64,000 nucleotides of DNA from Tetragonia tetragonoides (taxonomy: Eukaryota > Streptophyta > Magnoliopsida > Caryophyllales > Aizoaceae), in the NCBI GenBank assembly GCA_038025085.1, contig CM076154.1, positions 18,202,001-18,266,000 of the forward strand. The letters are read 5' to 3'. This document shows, piece by piece, positions 1-12,057 of the stretch. Both the position numbers and the translations under genes were made by a program. Under the pieces are notes generated by a model. The model saw only the letters and a program-made list of their open reading frames with translations. It was not told the DNA's origin and ran no database searches. Positions within the stretch are counted from its first letter, which is position 1; each line of letters starts with the position of its first letter.

Positions 1-1100
1 CTTTACAACAAGTTAAAGCGGTTTTTTCGTGTAAAACATTCTTAAAATGGTGTGTCTCTATGCTTGGATCGTATTTAATGGTGATAATCTGACCTTGCAA
101 GTTTAATGCATGTCTATTATTGACTGTTTGGTTAAAACATCAATTTCGCCGGAGTACCATAAAGATGAAAGATATAGATTGAACATAGGTTTGATGTAGT
201 CTTAGAATTCCTGTGGGTAAGAAGACAACAGTTGATAGCTAACTTGTGATTATTAATGCAGAGGAATGTTTTTTTTTTTTTTTAGATAAAATTAATGCAG
301 AGGAATGTATAACCTAAAGAAAGACCTCTTACACGGTCTTTATCAATTGCACCCGGAAAATTCTCTATGGTTCATCTCAGCTACTTTGTTTATGTTCCCC
401 TTTCCCTTTCACTGTGAAGTTAAGTGTCCTTCATTGATATTACATCACTTTGGGTGCATGCTACTAGAACTTCAAGGGGTGTTAGCACAAGGGATATCTA
501 GCGAGATTTGAATGCCCTTTGGCAAAGAAAATGTCGTTTTTTCCCCCCTTTCATAATTCCAGCGGGATTAGAGTGCTCTTTTATCAAGTATTATTTATTT
601 AATTATTTTTGTCTAAATTGTACTTTGGTTGCTTATCTATTCTACCAATGTTTTGGAGGTATGGTACCTGCTATCGTACTACTGCACCCTCGTGGATATA
701 CTAAGCTAAACTGTGAATAAACCTAATGCAGTAGGCTCACATTCTGATAGTCGGGTATGTAAATGGTTAGAACATGCAGCCTTACCTCTACAATTAGTAG
801 AGATGCTGATTCCCATAGACCCTCAGGCCTCAATTAGTCCACTAAACGTAGAAGTGTCGTGAAGTCTCATACTTGGTTGTAATCTCGCCTGATACAGAAA
901 TGACTCTGTAGAATGTCTATTATCTGCTCCTATGTATCAATCAATCAATGTGAAACGAAAGGTGTGCTCTCAGAGAAAAAGGAGGATTAAGGCTTTCTTG
1001 ATGGCTGTCTTTTGGTGTTTGTGATCTAGCAGAGGTGCAAAGATATCTACAGGATGAAGCTACTAGATACAAACTTATTTTGGGTAAATAAAAATTTATT
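1..1100. other. Unassigned sequence, probably intron of gene A
   Basis: No coding exon, RNA gene or repeat is recognisable here. Short open frames are scattered with no conserved motif. Because the first clear exon of the Deg-like gene A (3229) begins mid-protein, this stretch may be an intron of that gene; this is inferred from position only. Confidence 0.3.
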
Positions 1101-1117
1101 CTCAATACTTCAGAATT

Positions 1118-1474
1118 ATTATTTTTTTTTAGATAAGAAATTTTTTATTAATCAATCAGGTAAAGAATACAAAAAGGAGGATAAGGCATCCTCATATGCA
1201 ATCAAAAGAAACTACAAATCTCGCCAATGGCGCTGTACATAGGTAAGTGGGACGCCCATAAAAGCACCCGCCGCCTTAGCCCAAAGGGAGGCCAAATAAA
1301 CCACATGGTCCCAAACGTGATCTATAGGCTTCCCAACATCACTAAACACCCTAGAGTTCCTCTCCAACCAGATGCACCATAGGATGGCCAAACACACACA
1401 CCTCCGGAACAATCTCCCTTCCCTCCCTCGCCTTATCGCAGCGAAACGAAGCTGTAAAAATATATAGTTAATAA
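1118..1474 (-). mobile_element. 5'-truncated LINE 3' end (zf-RVT tail)
   Basis: The minus strand 1412-1212 encodes the C-terminal tail of a plant LINE ORF2, with [27 protein letters not shown] and a final VQRHW segment. The same protein tail recurs at 3648-3842, 50390-50580 and 59921-60127. A short 3'UTR and an A-rich end (T-rich on the + strand near 1121-1145) follow. The piece is flanked by the direct repeat CTCAATACTTCAGAATT at 1101-1117 and 1475-1491, a good target-site duplication. Only about 360 bp was inserted, so this is a dead-on-arrival copy. Confidence 0.8.
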
Positions 1475-1491
1475 CTCAATACTTCAGAATT

Positions 1492-2189
1492 TGCTCAGCA
1501 ATATAGTTAATAACTCATCAAGGTTGTTAGGATTCAGTCAGATTGTTTACCAGCTCAGCACAAAGGTGGTTAGAACTTAGAAGTTATTGTGATAGCTGGC
1601 TCAGTTTGTTAGAATCAGATTCATATAAAGCTTTATATGCAGTAAATAATATCCATTTTAAGCTAATGAAACAGTCGACAACATCCCACAAATGCTGTGT
1701 TCTTTATAATTTCTTATTCTGGGCATCATTTGCTTTCAATTGTCACATATTCACAAGGATCTTTGCTTCAGAGTTGAGGTCAGAGATCAAATCCTCCTGT
1801 GGGACCATAACTGGGCTTATTACCTGGCTTAATTCACTGATATTCTAAACGTTTGCAAGGCTGTCTTGCTTGCTTGATTGTTTTATTTTATTTTATAAAA
1901 ATAATTCTTTTATCTGTGTGTGTATGTGTGCGTGCTCAAGTCATTCGGTTGATTTCCCTCATGATGGAGCTTTTCTTCTTTAGGGTCACAGTTTGGGGGT
2001 CATATTGTCCCAGAGGGTTTTCAGTGCTCCCTGATAGAGCTATCCTTTTCCTAGACAAGTCAATGAAGAAGTTGGTCTTTTGAATTCTCAGAGGGTTCTC
2101 AGCTTTTCTTATAATGTTGAGCCTTGCCTATCCTAGAGACTAAGGTTATTTATATATTTATTATCTTAATAACTTGGGTATCAAAGCTT
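1492..2189. other. Unassigned, no gene seen
   Basis: AT-rich sequence without a recognisable exon. A partial duplicate of the left edge (ATATAGTTAATAACTCA at about 1462-1478 and 1501-1518) lies next to the LINE insertion. Confidence 0.3.
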
Positions 2190-2316
2190 TTTAGCTGTAC
2201 TAATACCATGGGTCCTGAAGTTAACGACCAAAAAAACCTGTAGTGGCCCTGAGGAGACTCGAACTTGGGACCTCCGGAATAGATCTTAGAGGTCTTACCA
2301 ACTGAGCTAACCCTAA
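2190..2316 (-). mobile_element. tRNA-derived SINE, family S1 copy 1
   Basis: Read on the minus strand, the head is GGTTAGCTCAGTTGGTAAGA (A-box-like) followed about 35 nt later by CAAGTTCGAGTCTCC (B-box-like). This is the layout of a tRNA-related Pol III promoter. The body then matches copies at 28819-28940 and 29160-29310, including the shared segments around GGCCACTAC and GTTAACTT. It cannot be a tRNA gene: the acceptor arms do not pair and the homology runs well past the tRNA-like part. The tail end is not sharply defined. Confidence 0.65.
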
Positions 2317-2891
2317 GTCATTTAGTATTTGGTTCCTCTTCCCGTAAGTACTAAGTATGGAGTTGCCTTGATGTAATGTGGAAATATGGGCAACTTTGAG
2401 TATCTACATTATTAGTATACAATATGAAAATAGAAAGATATAAGGGTAAATTTCTATCCTCTCTTATCAAGTTTTGTGAAAGGACTCAATTTGTCAGAAG
2501 GGGCAGGAAAGACATATCTTTGAGCCTGGATATGTACCTAGATTTGAGGAGATTAGGAACATGATCAGTAAGTTGAAAATGGAAAAGGAATATGAGCAAT
2601 ATGAATTTGATGAAATGAATAAATTATGTTTATCGGTTTAATTATCCACCAAGCCTCTGTTTATAGCATTATATGACATGTCATTATGAGTTTTATGAGC
2701 TTGAGATTGTCTTTGAGATTTGTCCGAATGGATGATTGAGTACCTGGATGCTTACAATGGGATTCGATGATTGCAGGTTCTGATTAGTGATTGTTGCTTG
2801 ACTTGAGAATTTCGAAATGTCCTTGCAAATTTTCATAATAAAGTTTGTTGATACAACGTGAAAAATTCCACTAACAAAATAAGCGTGACAA

Positions 2892-3066
2892 GCAATTTCC
2901 CACAAGCTTGTTCTCGGAAGGATATTTCGGGTGTTGGTGTAACATTTACATAACACATAATATATACTTAGCATGATTCTGTCACGCAATTTCCCACAAG
3001 CTTGTTCTCGGAAGGATATTTCGGGTGTTGGTGTAACATTTACATAACACATAATATATACTTAGC
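2892..3066. repeat. 94-bp tandem duplication, about 1.9 copies
   Basis: The unit starting GCAATTTCCCACAAGCTTG at 2892 is repeated nearly perfectly from 2986, a period of 94 bp, ending in a short CACACA/CTTAGCA run. It lies just upstream of the first recognised exon of gene A. No coding role is seen. Confidence 0.85.
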
Positions 3067-3113
3067 ACACACACTTAGCATGATGGATGTGTGCAAGTGT
3101 CGTGTATGATTAT

Positions 3114-3228
3114 GTTTCAGTGATAGGTTGTTTCTTGACTCTAAGAATCAAGACTTTGTGCAAATTCTCTTTCGCTGACTATATCTGTTTGCTGATGTGC
3201 AAAAGGAAAAACTAATTTTGTTTTACAG
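3114..3228 (+). pseudogene. Possible decayed exon of gene A
   Basis: After an acceptor-like TTTCAG (3108-3113) the sequence resembles gene B exon 33268-33328: both begin T-G after the acceptor and share TGCAAA followed by a CTTT-rich stretch. Here the reading frame meets TGA and no GT donor is evident at the equivalent point. If the homology is real, gene A lost a functional copy of the exon linking the protease barrel strands. The similarity is weak, so this call is tentative. Confidence 0.25.
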
Positions 3229-6200
3229 AATGTTATTGGAGGTCCACTTATCAATTACAGTGGACGTGTGATTGGAATAAATTTTTACACGTCGAAATGG
3301 ACTCCTTTCTTACAAATCAGCATAGCTTCCAAATGCTTAGAGCACTTGCAGAATTGCAGGTATGTCCCAGAACTTAGGTGTAGACTTCTCATGTAAGCTG
3401 TTTGATTCTCGTATGATATTCGAAACACAATACAATTGGTTCTTCCTTTTTTTTTTTTCATAATTATTCTTTTGTTCTTGTTAGTATGCTAGCGACACAG
3501 TTGCTTTGCCATACGTTTAGTTTTCTGAAGATGATGTAATATCCAAGTGCTTGATCTTTTTTTTTTAGATAAGAGAAAGCTTTATTAATCAAATGGTAAA
3601 GAATACAAAAATGTGGAGGATATGGTATCCTTAGTACAAAAAGAAAACTATCTACACATCACGCAATGGCGTTGAACTAAAGTCAACGGAAAACCGTTAA
3701 AGGCCCACGCCGCCTTAGCCCAAAGAGAAGCCAAGTAAACAATGTGATCCCAAACATAATCAATAGTTCTCTCAGTCCCGGGAAAATTCCTAGAATTTCT
3801 CTCCAACCAAATACACCAAAGTAAAACCATACAAACAACCAAGATGGGTTGGTGTAGTGGTTCAAAACTTTATCCCTTAAACAAGTGGTTGGGGGTTCGA
3901 ATCCCAACTCTTGCGAATGGAAAAAATCCCTTGGCCAGCCCCCTACCGCTTAGTGCGCTGACAGTTGGGGCGAGAGGGTTAGTCACTGTGATCAACAGTG
4001 GATACCCTTGGCAAAGACCAAAAAAAAAAGTCATACAAACACAACGCCACAACAACCTCCCCTCCTTACTCCTCCTCATTGTCACAAATCGTAACTGTAA
4101 GAATTCACCCACCGTGGCTGGAGACACAAAGCTCTCCCCACACAGAAATCTAGTCCATAAACTCCGCGCAAAGTCACAGAGCACAAACAAATGCAGACAA
4201 TCCTCCCCACTATGCGGACACATCACACAAAACCTCGGTAAAAGGGACCAACTAGGTCTCCTACGTTGAAGCATATCATAAGTGTTTACCCTACCTAGCA
4301 CCAAAGTCCACACAAAAGTGCGCACCTTCAATGGAACCTTAGACTTCCAAATAAAAGTAGATAAGGAAAAGTGGGGAAACTTCGAGGGAAGGCTAATATG
4401 GTAAAGGAAGGACTTGCAAGAGAAGACCCCAGAAGGTCCCCCGTCCATGTCCTAGAATCATCGCTAGGGACAAGGAGAGTAGAGTTAAGAACACTCAGGA
4501 GAGAAATAAGCTGCCCCATCTCCCTATCATGTGGAGGTCGGCGTAAATGTAAGTCCCAAGAACCACCTGCAGCTGGGAAACATGCAGCCACAAGGGCCCC
4601 GTGTAGTGTGGACATCCAAAAAACCCGAGGATATGTGCAAGAGAAAGGAAGGTCACCCTTCCACACATCCTCCTAAACTTGATCTTTATGTCGTTATATA
4701 TACATCTGTTCTCCCCAGATTGTCTGAGGCAGGAATAGGATGCAATTACACTTGGTGTGTTGTTACTGTTGTGGAAATCAGATCAAACTGATATGGGAAT
4801 TCAGTCAATTTATGTTTTTAATTTTAAAATTTATCAAATAAAGTGATGTGCTATAAATTACAGGTGCACTAGTCTGTTGAATATCTTAGGTCTTGTTACC
4901 TCCCCCCCCCCCCAATTTTTTTATGGGATATTACATGTTGTACCCTTGTGGTTTGGCGAAATGTCTATTGCGTCCGTATTTTAAGTTTTCTATATGCAGT
5001 ACCCCTGTACTATAAGCATAATGTCCAGCGTATACAATATTATTCTTTTCTATCAAATACTTAGTTGGCATTACATTTTTCAAGACTATTTTGCCCTCCC
5101 AACAACAACCACACAAACATTACTATTCCTCAAAATCAGATTGAACTTTGCTTGAGTATAAAAAAAAAAGTGGCATTTTGCAAACTTTTTTCCACCTTCC
5201 TTCAAATCTGACCCAACAAAATCAAAAAACAAAATTTCTCTCTCCTCAAAATCAACACTCAATCCATCAACTACACACTATTTGTAAGTAAGACTTTGCT
5301 TTTTGGGCCTAATAACCAGAGCACAATCAACAGAAGATTGAACAACATGCAAATCAACGCTAATAAATTGTATGATTTGAATTGGTTTTGGTGTTTTAAT
5401 GATTTGGAAGTGGAGCTTGATCGTCAATGAGAACTTGAATTATTAGGGTTTTGCTTGAACTGAAGAGCTTTGATAGAAAGTGAGTCCATTTGGGTATGTT
5501 TATTGTTGTTGGTGGCGTGATCGGGTTTAGGGTCGGATTGACGGCGGGTATTCGAGCGTCGCATCGAAGAGGAGAGAGAAAAATTTCCCACATATTTTCG
5601 TTTCCCTCCCTTTGATGCAATTTAAATTGAAGGGACAAATCTTGGGGATCAAATTAGGGTTTATATTTGAGGAGAGAGAAAATGGGATGGATTAAAGGGG
5701 GAGAGATCTAAGAGAGATTTTTTCCAACTTCTCTTGATTCTCTCCCTTTCTATTTGGCGTGAGATCGGCGAATTTGAGCAGAAATACTTTATCCATCGAC
5801 GCTTCTTTATCAAATTCGACGCATCAGTTTGCATCAAATTAACATGATCAATACTCACAATCGTCTCAATAGTTCTCGAACGGTGAGGATGATGACGAGA
5901 ATGACAGGATGATGAGAGCGATGAGAGAGAAAAAGAGGAAAAGGCAATAACAACAGACTTTGATGACGAACGTTGTCGATGATGACGAGAAATAGCAGGA
6001 CATGGTGTTGAGGAATAGTAATGTTGGTGTGGTTGTTGTTGGAAGGGCAAAATAGTCTTGAAAAATGTAACCCCAACTAACTAACGGAGTATTTTACAGA
6101 AAAGAACAATATTATATACGCTGGACATTATGCTTATAGTAAAGGGGTATTGCATACAGGAAACTTAAAATACGGACGCAGCAGGCATTTCGCCAAACTA

Positions 6201-9200
6201 CAGGGGTACAACGTGTAATATCCCTTTTTTCATTTATAAATTGGATTGTTTTCAACAAGTTTGTAATAGGTTCTTTTTTATTTATAGATATTAACCCAAC
6301 AAGTTACCAAGCCCATCCTAGCATAAGCAAATGAAGATCAAATAAGGGACAAACCCAGGCCCCAAACCCTGTGCCCCCACTCCTTGAGAAAAATACACAA
6401 CAGGAGTTTCTCTTTGCAGTGAGCCAGTGACCAGCGATGGACTATTGGAAGTCAGTTAACCTGTTGACTCCCTGCCGAATGAAATCCCTAAGTGTCTGTT
6501 TACTTGAAAAGGAAAACAAGTACCCATTTCAAAATTTCCTTAGAAAATGAAACAATAGAAAAAACATTTTCTAGATGGTAAACATGTATGTGTTCAAAAA
6601 TAGCATGCTCCTTTCTCCCTCAACTATCTCCGCTGCTAGCCTATCACATCCCTCACTATCGCTGACCTAACCCCTGCCGCCTTCTGGACAGCCGGCCATA
6701 GGGTGTTTGAGGACCAAAATTGACCAAAGGATGACTGACCACGGACATTGGGTGTACTTGCTGTCTCTTTTTCACCATTTCTACCTGTTATATAGTCATA
6801 AAATCTCATTGCCATAAACATGGAAGGAGGAGGTGTCGAGGTTGGGGGGGGGGGTAGGGGAAGGGAGAGGGAGGCTAAGTGGTGGCATAGGTTGGAAAAC
6901 ATGGAAACACATCCTCTCCATTTCATGACAGAATTTTGAGACATCAATTTGATGTCAGCCAAAACGTTTGTAAAATAAAACTTGGAAAAATGGTTTCTTC
7001 GAATTTATTCTAAAGATTTTGTGATTTGAACACATTCTTTTTGGAAACAAAAACAGAGATGGTAAATTTATGCCCTGAACATGCCCGAGTTTATCATTCC
7101 CCTTCATCCACTGCTTTAGTTTACAGATCAGGGTTTAGTGAGAAAACCCCTTGATCTCAAATGACTTTTGATCTCTTCACATGGAGGTGCAATTGGTCGT
7201 GGAACATCATGTTGCGACCCATTGTTGGGCCTATGTCAGGGGGTTGTATCCTGTACCTGATTGCTTCAACACCCGATACAACCCTTGTTTGACGAGAATG
7301 ACTTCCACCACACCAAACCCAACCATTCTAGACTGGACCAAGTTGGGTGTACAAATGACTCCCAACTCCCCCTCTAGGATAGAAGGTGCCTAGTTAACCA
7401 CTATTACTGAGACGAGTTGGAGTATCCCAACTCTCCCTCTAGGATAGAAGGTGCCTAGTTAACCACTATTACTGAGACGAGTTGGAGTATTCCATTATCC
7501 ATCTAACAAACAGAACTCAAATTTGTTTTTGGACTGCAGTTTCTGTTGGCTGTGGTTAGTTAAATGTGATATCGTATTGTTTTTGAAGTGGGCTCAATAA
7601 GATTAGGTTGTTGAATAATGTTAGTGGGTGAATTATCAAAGCTATCCATGCTAGGAGAATTTTATTTTTCTGTTTGTTTTGTTATACTTTCTAGTAAATA
7701 AAACCTAATCCAAATAAGTCAATACATAAGTAAAGGTTTTGCCATGATAGTAGGGTCAAAGGTCATGTATAGACAGTATTCGGTGACCCCTACGTCATTG
7801 GAAAGTAAGCAAAGAACAATCAATATGTTCTAGTGAGATTTAACATTTAGATGACTAGGTGAATGTAGTTAACTAGTTATGTATATCTGGGTGTGTGGGC
7901 TGAGTGAAGAGATTATTATTTTAATTAAATCACATTGGTTAGTGCTGGTCAGCTCTTGTTTTATAAATTTGTACATGACTTAAATCAATCTTTCCTTTGA
8001 TTGTGAGTATTCAAATCAAGTTCATGTTGTGCTAGGGAAATTCCTCGACCGTGGCTTGGAGTTAAATTATCTGACCTTGACACAGCGAGTTTTGGTGAGT
8101 TGGAAAAGTTGAATCAAACGTCTCCTAATACATTAAGAGGTGTAATTGTAAGAGAGGTTAGTGTTCTTTTATTCTCTTCAACTGTTCAAGGATGTGATAG
8201 ATGAATGCACCCATATCTATATTGAAAATATTTATGATGCAGCAGCATTTGAGAGCTAGTTATCTCCCTAATTAGTCCGTACAAGCATGATTAGTGTTAA
8301 TTAAGCTTAATTTGCATTTGTAATTTGTTTTCAACTTGGTAATAGCTTAAGTCACGTTTCTAAAGGGTTAAAGACTTAAAGAGTCACATGCTGAGAGAGA
8401 AAGGCCTAGAGGACCCTTAAATCAAAGCATTTAATGTAGTGGTCCAAAATTAGCAGCGGTTGTCGCTTTCAAGTCTGATGTGCGCCTATTAGGAGCTTTG
8501 TGGTCCTCCCAACGACTCTTTGCTGGGCCTTGGGCAACAAGGATACATACTAGGTGCTTCCTAGGTGATTTAGGAACCCATCTCCCCCCACTATATATCT
8601 TGAGAGACAGCCTTGTAACCGAAAGACTACGATGATGAATATGTGAGTATTATCTCTTAGAAGCCTTTGAGCTTGGTTTATTCTTTCTCTAAAGTACTTA
8701 GTGCTTAATTGCTTGAGTGTTCTTGAGAGGAATAGAAAATCGAATACTGTTGTAGGTATTGTGATGCTTAATTTGCTTTATCACTAATTGTTCTGGTTTT
8801 CGTCGATTTGATTGTTTCCTGGTGATGTTTAAGTACTTTAGCGTTGAATTAATTAAGTTGTTTAGGCTTGGTGGTGGAAACTTTATCCAAGTCACATCCT
8901 TTATTGTTTTCTTTTGATATAAACACAAAAACCCACAAAAGATTTTATCTTTGATTAGAAAACGAGTTGATAATCCTTTGGGTTGCGTAAATCCGTTGAG
9001 TTTTATGCATCACTTTATGGGATAAAATTCTGTAAGAAATGTGACTAAATGTGCCACTATGTCACCTGATTGAAGTTTTGTAATTGATCTGTTTAGACTT
9101 TGGCAGTCTACATTTTCTATTCAGCTAATGTGTCAACAATAGATTTTATTTATCAACCAATGAAATTATGTTGGCACTCATTTTAATTTGTTTGTAATTA

Positions 9201-10114
9201 GTTGTAACTCTTCTTTAATTAAATTTTTCCTTATCTAAAGGACTTTGTTTGTGCAATGTGTTCACCAGGTAGAATCAGAGTCCCCAGCTTCTCGTGCGAG
9301 AATTTGCGTTGATGATATCATAGTTCAGTCTGATAGAAAGCTTGTTCGGAGTTCCCTGGAGGTGTCACTTATGTTTGCTTGTTTGTTTTCTAATGGGGAG
9401 CTGATATTTGCGATAAATTATGCCTTGTTCATGAAACCTGCCATGTCCACTTTAACGTCCTTTGTCTCATAAGATCAAATAGAAAATACGAAGAAGAATA
9501 AAGAAAATAGTTGCCATGTTTATGTGTCAAGTTCAGATTGCTCTCAATTACAGTCTGCTTGGCAATCTCTTAGAGAACAAGTGATCTCGGGTACTTCAAT
9601 TGTTTCTTATAAGTTCTCCTTGCATGGTTATGATAAAAGAATTTCTCGTTAATGCATGATATGAGATGTGAGTTATGAGTTGTTTCATATTACACCATTA
9701 TGTGGATATTGTCCAATTCATTTTTATTTTTCATGTTGGTGGTACAGTTTATTGGTACAATATTGGGCAAGGCCAAGGAGCCTTTGGAGCTATTAGTTAA
9801 CAGGGCTGGTAACATTGCACCTTTGACGCTCATCCTACATGAACAGAGCCCCAGAAAATTGAATAGGTATGTATTGTCATATTTTGTAGGATTTATGTTA
9901 TACTCTAATTTAGTTCATATGTGTAGGCAAAGACAAGGTTCATGTTCAATTATTCCACATTGTGTTGACTTCTTGAGTATCAAAGTTAACTACAAATGTT
10001 GAACTATTGTGTGCTTATTGGGTGAGCAGTGAGCCAATTGCTAATAGTTTCTACCCTGTCTTCTTTTCCAGATGGCCAATACCGGAGGAATGGACAAGAT
10101 TTGTAGTAGGTTAA
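3229..10114 (+). CDS. Gene A: partial Deg/HtrA-like protease-PDZ gene (3' exons)
   Basis: Five exons join in phase: 3229-3359, 8036-8156, 9269-9361, 9748-9866 and 10072-10114 (TAA). They encode the last protease strands (IGGPLINYSGRVIGINF), the PDZ start (PRPWLGVKLSDL), the PDZ core (SPASRA then VDDIIV), a further PDZ strand and a short tail ending EEWTRFVVG. Exon lengths 131, 121, 93 and 119 nt equal those of gene B, which establishes paralogy. The catalytic GNSGGP position reads NVIGGP, so Ser is replaced by Ile. The PDZ SPASRAGL motif has Arg for Gly. The 5' exons (His and Asp region) are not visible in the window. Introns hold a LINE with a nested SINE, a Mutator-like element and tandem repeats. 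It may be a pseudogene: the five exons are open, but the exon expected at about 3114 looks broken. Confidence 0.7.
3560..4677 (-). mobile_element. LINE fragment (zf-RVT and tail), interrupted by a SINE
   Basis: The minus strand encodes the ORF2 C-terminal region: KSKVPLKVRTFVWTLVLGRV, a Cys/His zf-RVT stretch (CVMCPHSGEDCLHLFVLC) and the [10 protein letters not shown] tail. The reading frame is split by the SINE at 3838-4031 and by frameshifts. CTTGATCTTT at 3550-3559 and 4678-4687 is the likely target-site duplication. The 3' end carries the T-rich (poly-A) stretch at 3558-3566. It sits in an intron of gene A, antisense to it. Confidence 0.8.
3838..4031 (+). mobile_element. tRNA-derived SINE nested in a LINE
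   Basis: GGTTGGTGTAGTGGTTC (A-box-like, from about 3846) and GGGGTTCGAATCCCAAC (B box, from about 3891) form a tRNA-like head. A body of about 110 bp and an A-tract at 4020-4029 follow. The 10-bp direct repeat CATACAAACA at 3828-3837 and 4032-4041 is the target-site duplication and interrupts the LINE reading frame exactly, so this insertion is younger than the LINE. It is a different family from the S1 copies. Confidence 0.8.
4925..6224. mobile_element. Mutator-like non-autonomous element with ~205-bp inverted repeats
   Basis: The left arm 4925-5130 (starts GGGATATTACATGTTGTACC) is the inverse of the right arm 6011-6224 (ends GTACAACGTGTAATATCCC). The flanks TTTTTTTAT (4916-4924) and TTTTTTCAT (6225-6233) form a 9-bp target-site duplication with one mismatch. 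A 9-bp duplication with long terminal inverted repeats is characteristic of Mutator-like elements. The 880-bp interior encodes no transposase. It has T/C-rich UTR-like sequence on one side and only weak open frames (5396-5638 and 5661-6050, minus), so captured host sequence is possible but unproven. Confidence 0.8.
6234..7360. other. Intron or unassigned, no gene seen
   Basis: No exon was recognised. A G-tract lies at 6844-6853. The edges near 6490 (GTGTCTGTTTACTTG) and 7040 look like an old hAT-type MITE, but I could not align two inverted ends convincingly. Confidence 0.3.
7361..7490. repeat. 65-bp tandem duplication, 2 copies
   Basis: The unit beginning CCCAACTC at 7361 recurs at 7426, nearly identical, ending near 7490. 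It lies in the intron of gene A between exons 3229-3359 and 8036-8156. Confidence 0.85.
8280..9012 (+). mobile_element. Possible solo LTR in intron of gene A
   Basis: The stretch runs from a TGTTAATTAAGC start near 8295 to GTTTTATGCA near 9009. Its centre looks like a Copia-type U3-R-U5: ACTATATATCTTGAGAGACAG (8591) then CCTTGTAACCGAAAG and TCTTGAGAGG. No matching 5-bp target duplication was found, and no internal retrotransposon sequence is present. This is composition and pattern resemblance only. Confidence 0.25.
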
Positions 10115-11030
10115 GCAAATTAACTCTTTGAATTTATGTAGTTCAAAAATTGCTTAGAAGGAGATTTTACCGACCATTTAGTAAATGGAGGCATCCATTT
10201 CTTTTAGCAAATGGAGAGGATCTCAACTTCATGTTTATGTGGGATGTTCGCTCTTTTTTGTAAATATTTATTTATACGCCATATGGGCATGGCAGATGGA
10301 TATTTAAACTCACTTCTTCTTTGGTTAACTTCTGACGGGATTGGCGAAACTCAAAAAATGTAATGGTGGATCGGCGACTTCTGAGTTCTGACGGAATGGC
10401 TCTTTCCCTTTTGCACTTTGCACATTTATGAGCAAACATGGGAGCTTTTGTGATTTTCCCATTTCAATTTGTATAGTAGTAGATCACACTATATTATTAG
10501 TCGTACAGATTGACAATTAACTCAAGTGTCATTCAGAGTAACTTATTCCATTGGCGAATCTAAAAAAACTACGTAATAATATAGGTGATAAAACTGAATT
10601 ATTAAATAATATGGATAACAAAATTAAATTGTTATGGTATTTTAGCAATAATTCTAAAAAAGAATTCAAAAATAAGGATATTTAAGTAAAATCTTCTGAA
10701 AAAACTGAATGCTCGGGACTACAAGCACCTATACTGGATCCTCCCCTGACTTATCCGATGTAGTACATGGAGTATGGCAGTGCAGGAAGGGTTATTTTTT
10801 ATTTTTTTGCTATAAAGACACATGCAATAGCCCGCAAACCACATGCGTCGGGCAAGCCAATCCATCTAGAAAGGGGCGTTGCTTAAGTAAACTAGAATGG
10901 TATCAATTTCAAGTTTGATACCTTTAGGCATGCGTTGGGCAAGCCAATCCATCTAGAAAGGGACGTTGCTTAAGTAAACTAGAATGGTATCAATTTCAAG
11001 TTTGATACCTTTAGGCATTGAATTATTATT
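10115..11030. other. 3' flank of gene A
   Basis: The likely 3'UTR and polyadenylation region lie at 10115-10300, where GTAAATATTTATTTATA near 10260 is AT-rich. After that comes AT-rich spacer, then the 87-bp duplication listed separately. No other gene is seen. Confidence 0.35.
10842..11015. repeat. 87-bp tandem duplication, 2 copies
   Basis: The unit starting CATGCGT at 10842 recurs from 10929 with very few differences and ends at TTTAGGCAT near 11017. Each unit contains the hairpin-capable GGTATCAA...TTGATACC. Confidence 0.85.
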
Positions 11031-11040
11031 ATTATTATTA

Positions 11041-11873
11041 GGAAAATTTATTGTAAATAATCCCAAGTTTTAGTGGTGTGCCAACAATAATCCCAAGTTG
11101 AAAGATCATTTCTAGTAATCCCAAGTTTCAAGTTGTATGCTGATAATGCACCCGGATAAACCACCGTTAGGTGAATAGTTAAATATGCTGATGTGGCTTT
11201 TTAATTTAAAACTTTTTACTTACTTTAAATGTTCGTTTGTTTTTGTTTTTTTTCTTTTTCTTTTTTCTTCTGCTTTCTCTCCTCATCGCCTCTTCCCACA
11301 AATTCATTCTGCCTCCTCCCTCCTCCATCCTTCTCCTTCCCCCACCACTTAATCCGACCATCACCATTAAATTACCCATCATCAGCGCCTATCAACCAGA
11401 GCCCCGTCTCCAGTCATCAAACCAAGCCTTCGATTTAGCTTAATTACGCCTCATAATTAAAAGAGAGAGAACGAGAGAGAATGAGGTTAAAGGATGTCAG
11501 TAGTGAAAGATGACAAAACTTACCATTGTCTCTACCTTTTATTAAACATATAGATATGAGAATGGAGAGGGAGGATGATAGAGGAGATGAAGGAAACTTC
11601 GTGGGAGAAAGCAAATTGGGGAAGATGAGCTTTCCAAGTTTCCAACCAGGGAAGGATTTTTGTTGGCCACAAAGAAAAAAGAAAAGGATAAAAATAAGTA
11701 AAACTAATAAAATAATGCCACGTCATTTGGTTTGTGACGGAAAAATAACACCGTTAGCTGCTGTTCATTATTGGCACACAAGTCAAAACATAGGATTATT
11801 AGTAGAGATTTTTCAACTTGGGATTATTATTGGCACACCGCGTAAACTTGGGATTATTCAGAGTTATTTTTCC
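11041..11873. mobile_element. Mutator-like non-autonomous element with ~150-bp inverted repeats
   Basis: The left end starts GGAAAATTTATTG and the right end closes GAGTTATTTTTCC. Both arms carry the inverted phrases AATCCCAAGTT and GTGTGCCAA. The flanks TTATTATTA at 11032-11040 and 11874-11882 give a perfect 9-bp target duplication, although it lies within an ATT microsatellite. The interior has short unconserved frames and no transposase. Confidence 0.75.
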
Positions 11874-11971
11874 TTATTATTATTATTATTATTGTTGTTG
11901 TTGTTGTTGTTGTTGTTGTTAATTATTATTCTTTTTGTTGTTCTTACTTATTATTTTTATTGTTATTCTTA

Positions 11972-12057
<86 letters not shown>

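Noticed and set aside
2230..2316. Possible tRNA gene on the minus strand
   Set aside because: It has A- and B-box-like motifs but no pairing acceptor stem, and the same sequence plus extra body recurs at 28819 and 29160, so it is a SINE.
3843..3910. Possible tRNA gene on the plus strand
   Set aside because: It is the head of a SINE with A-tail and a target duplication that interrupts a LINE.
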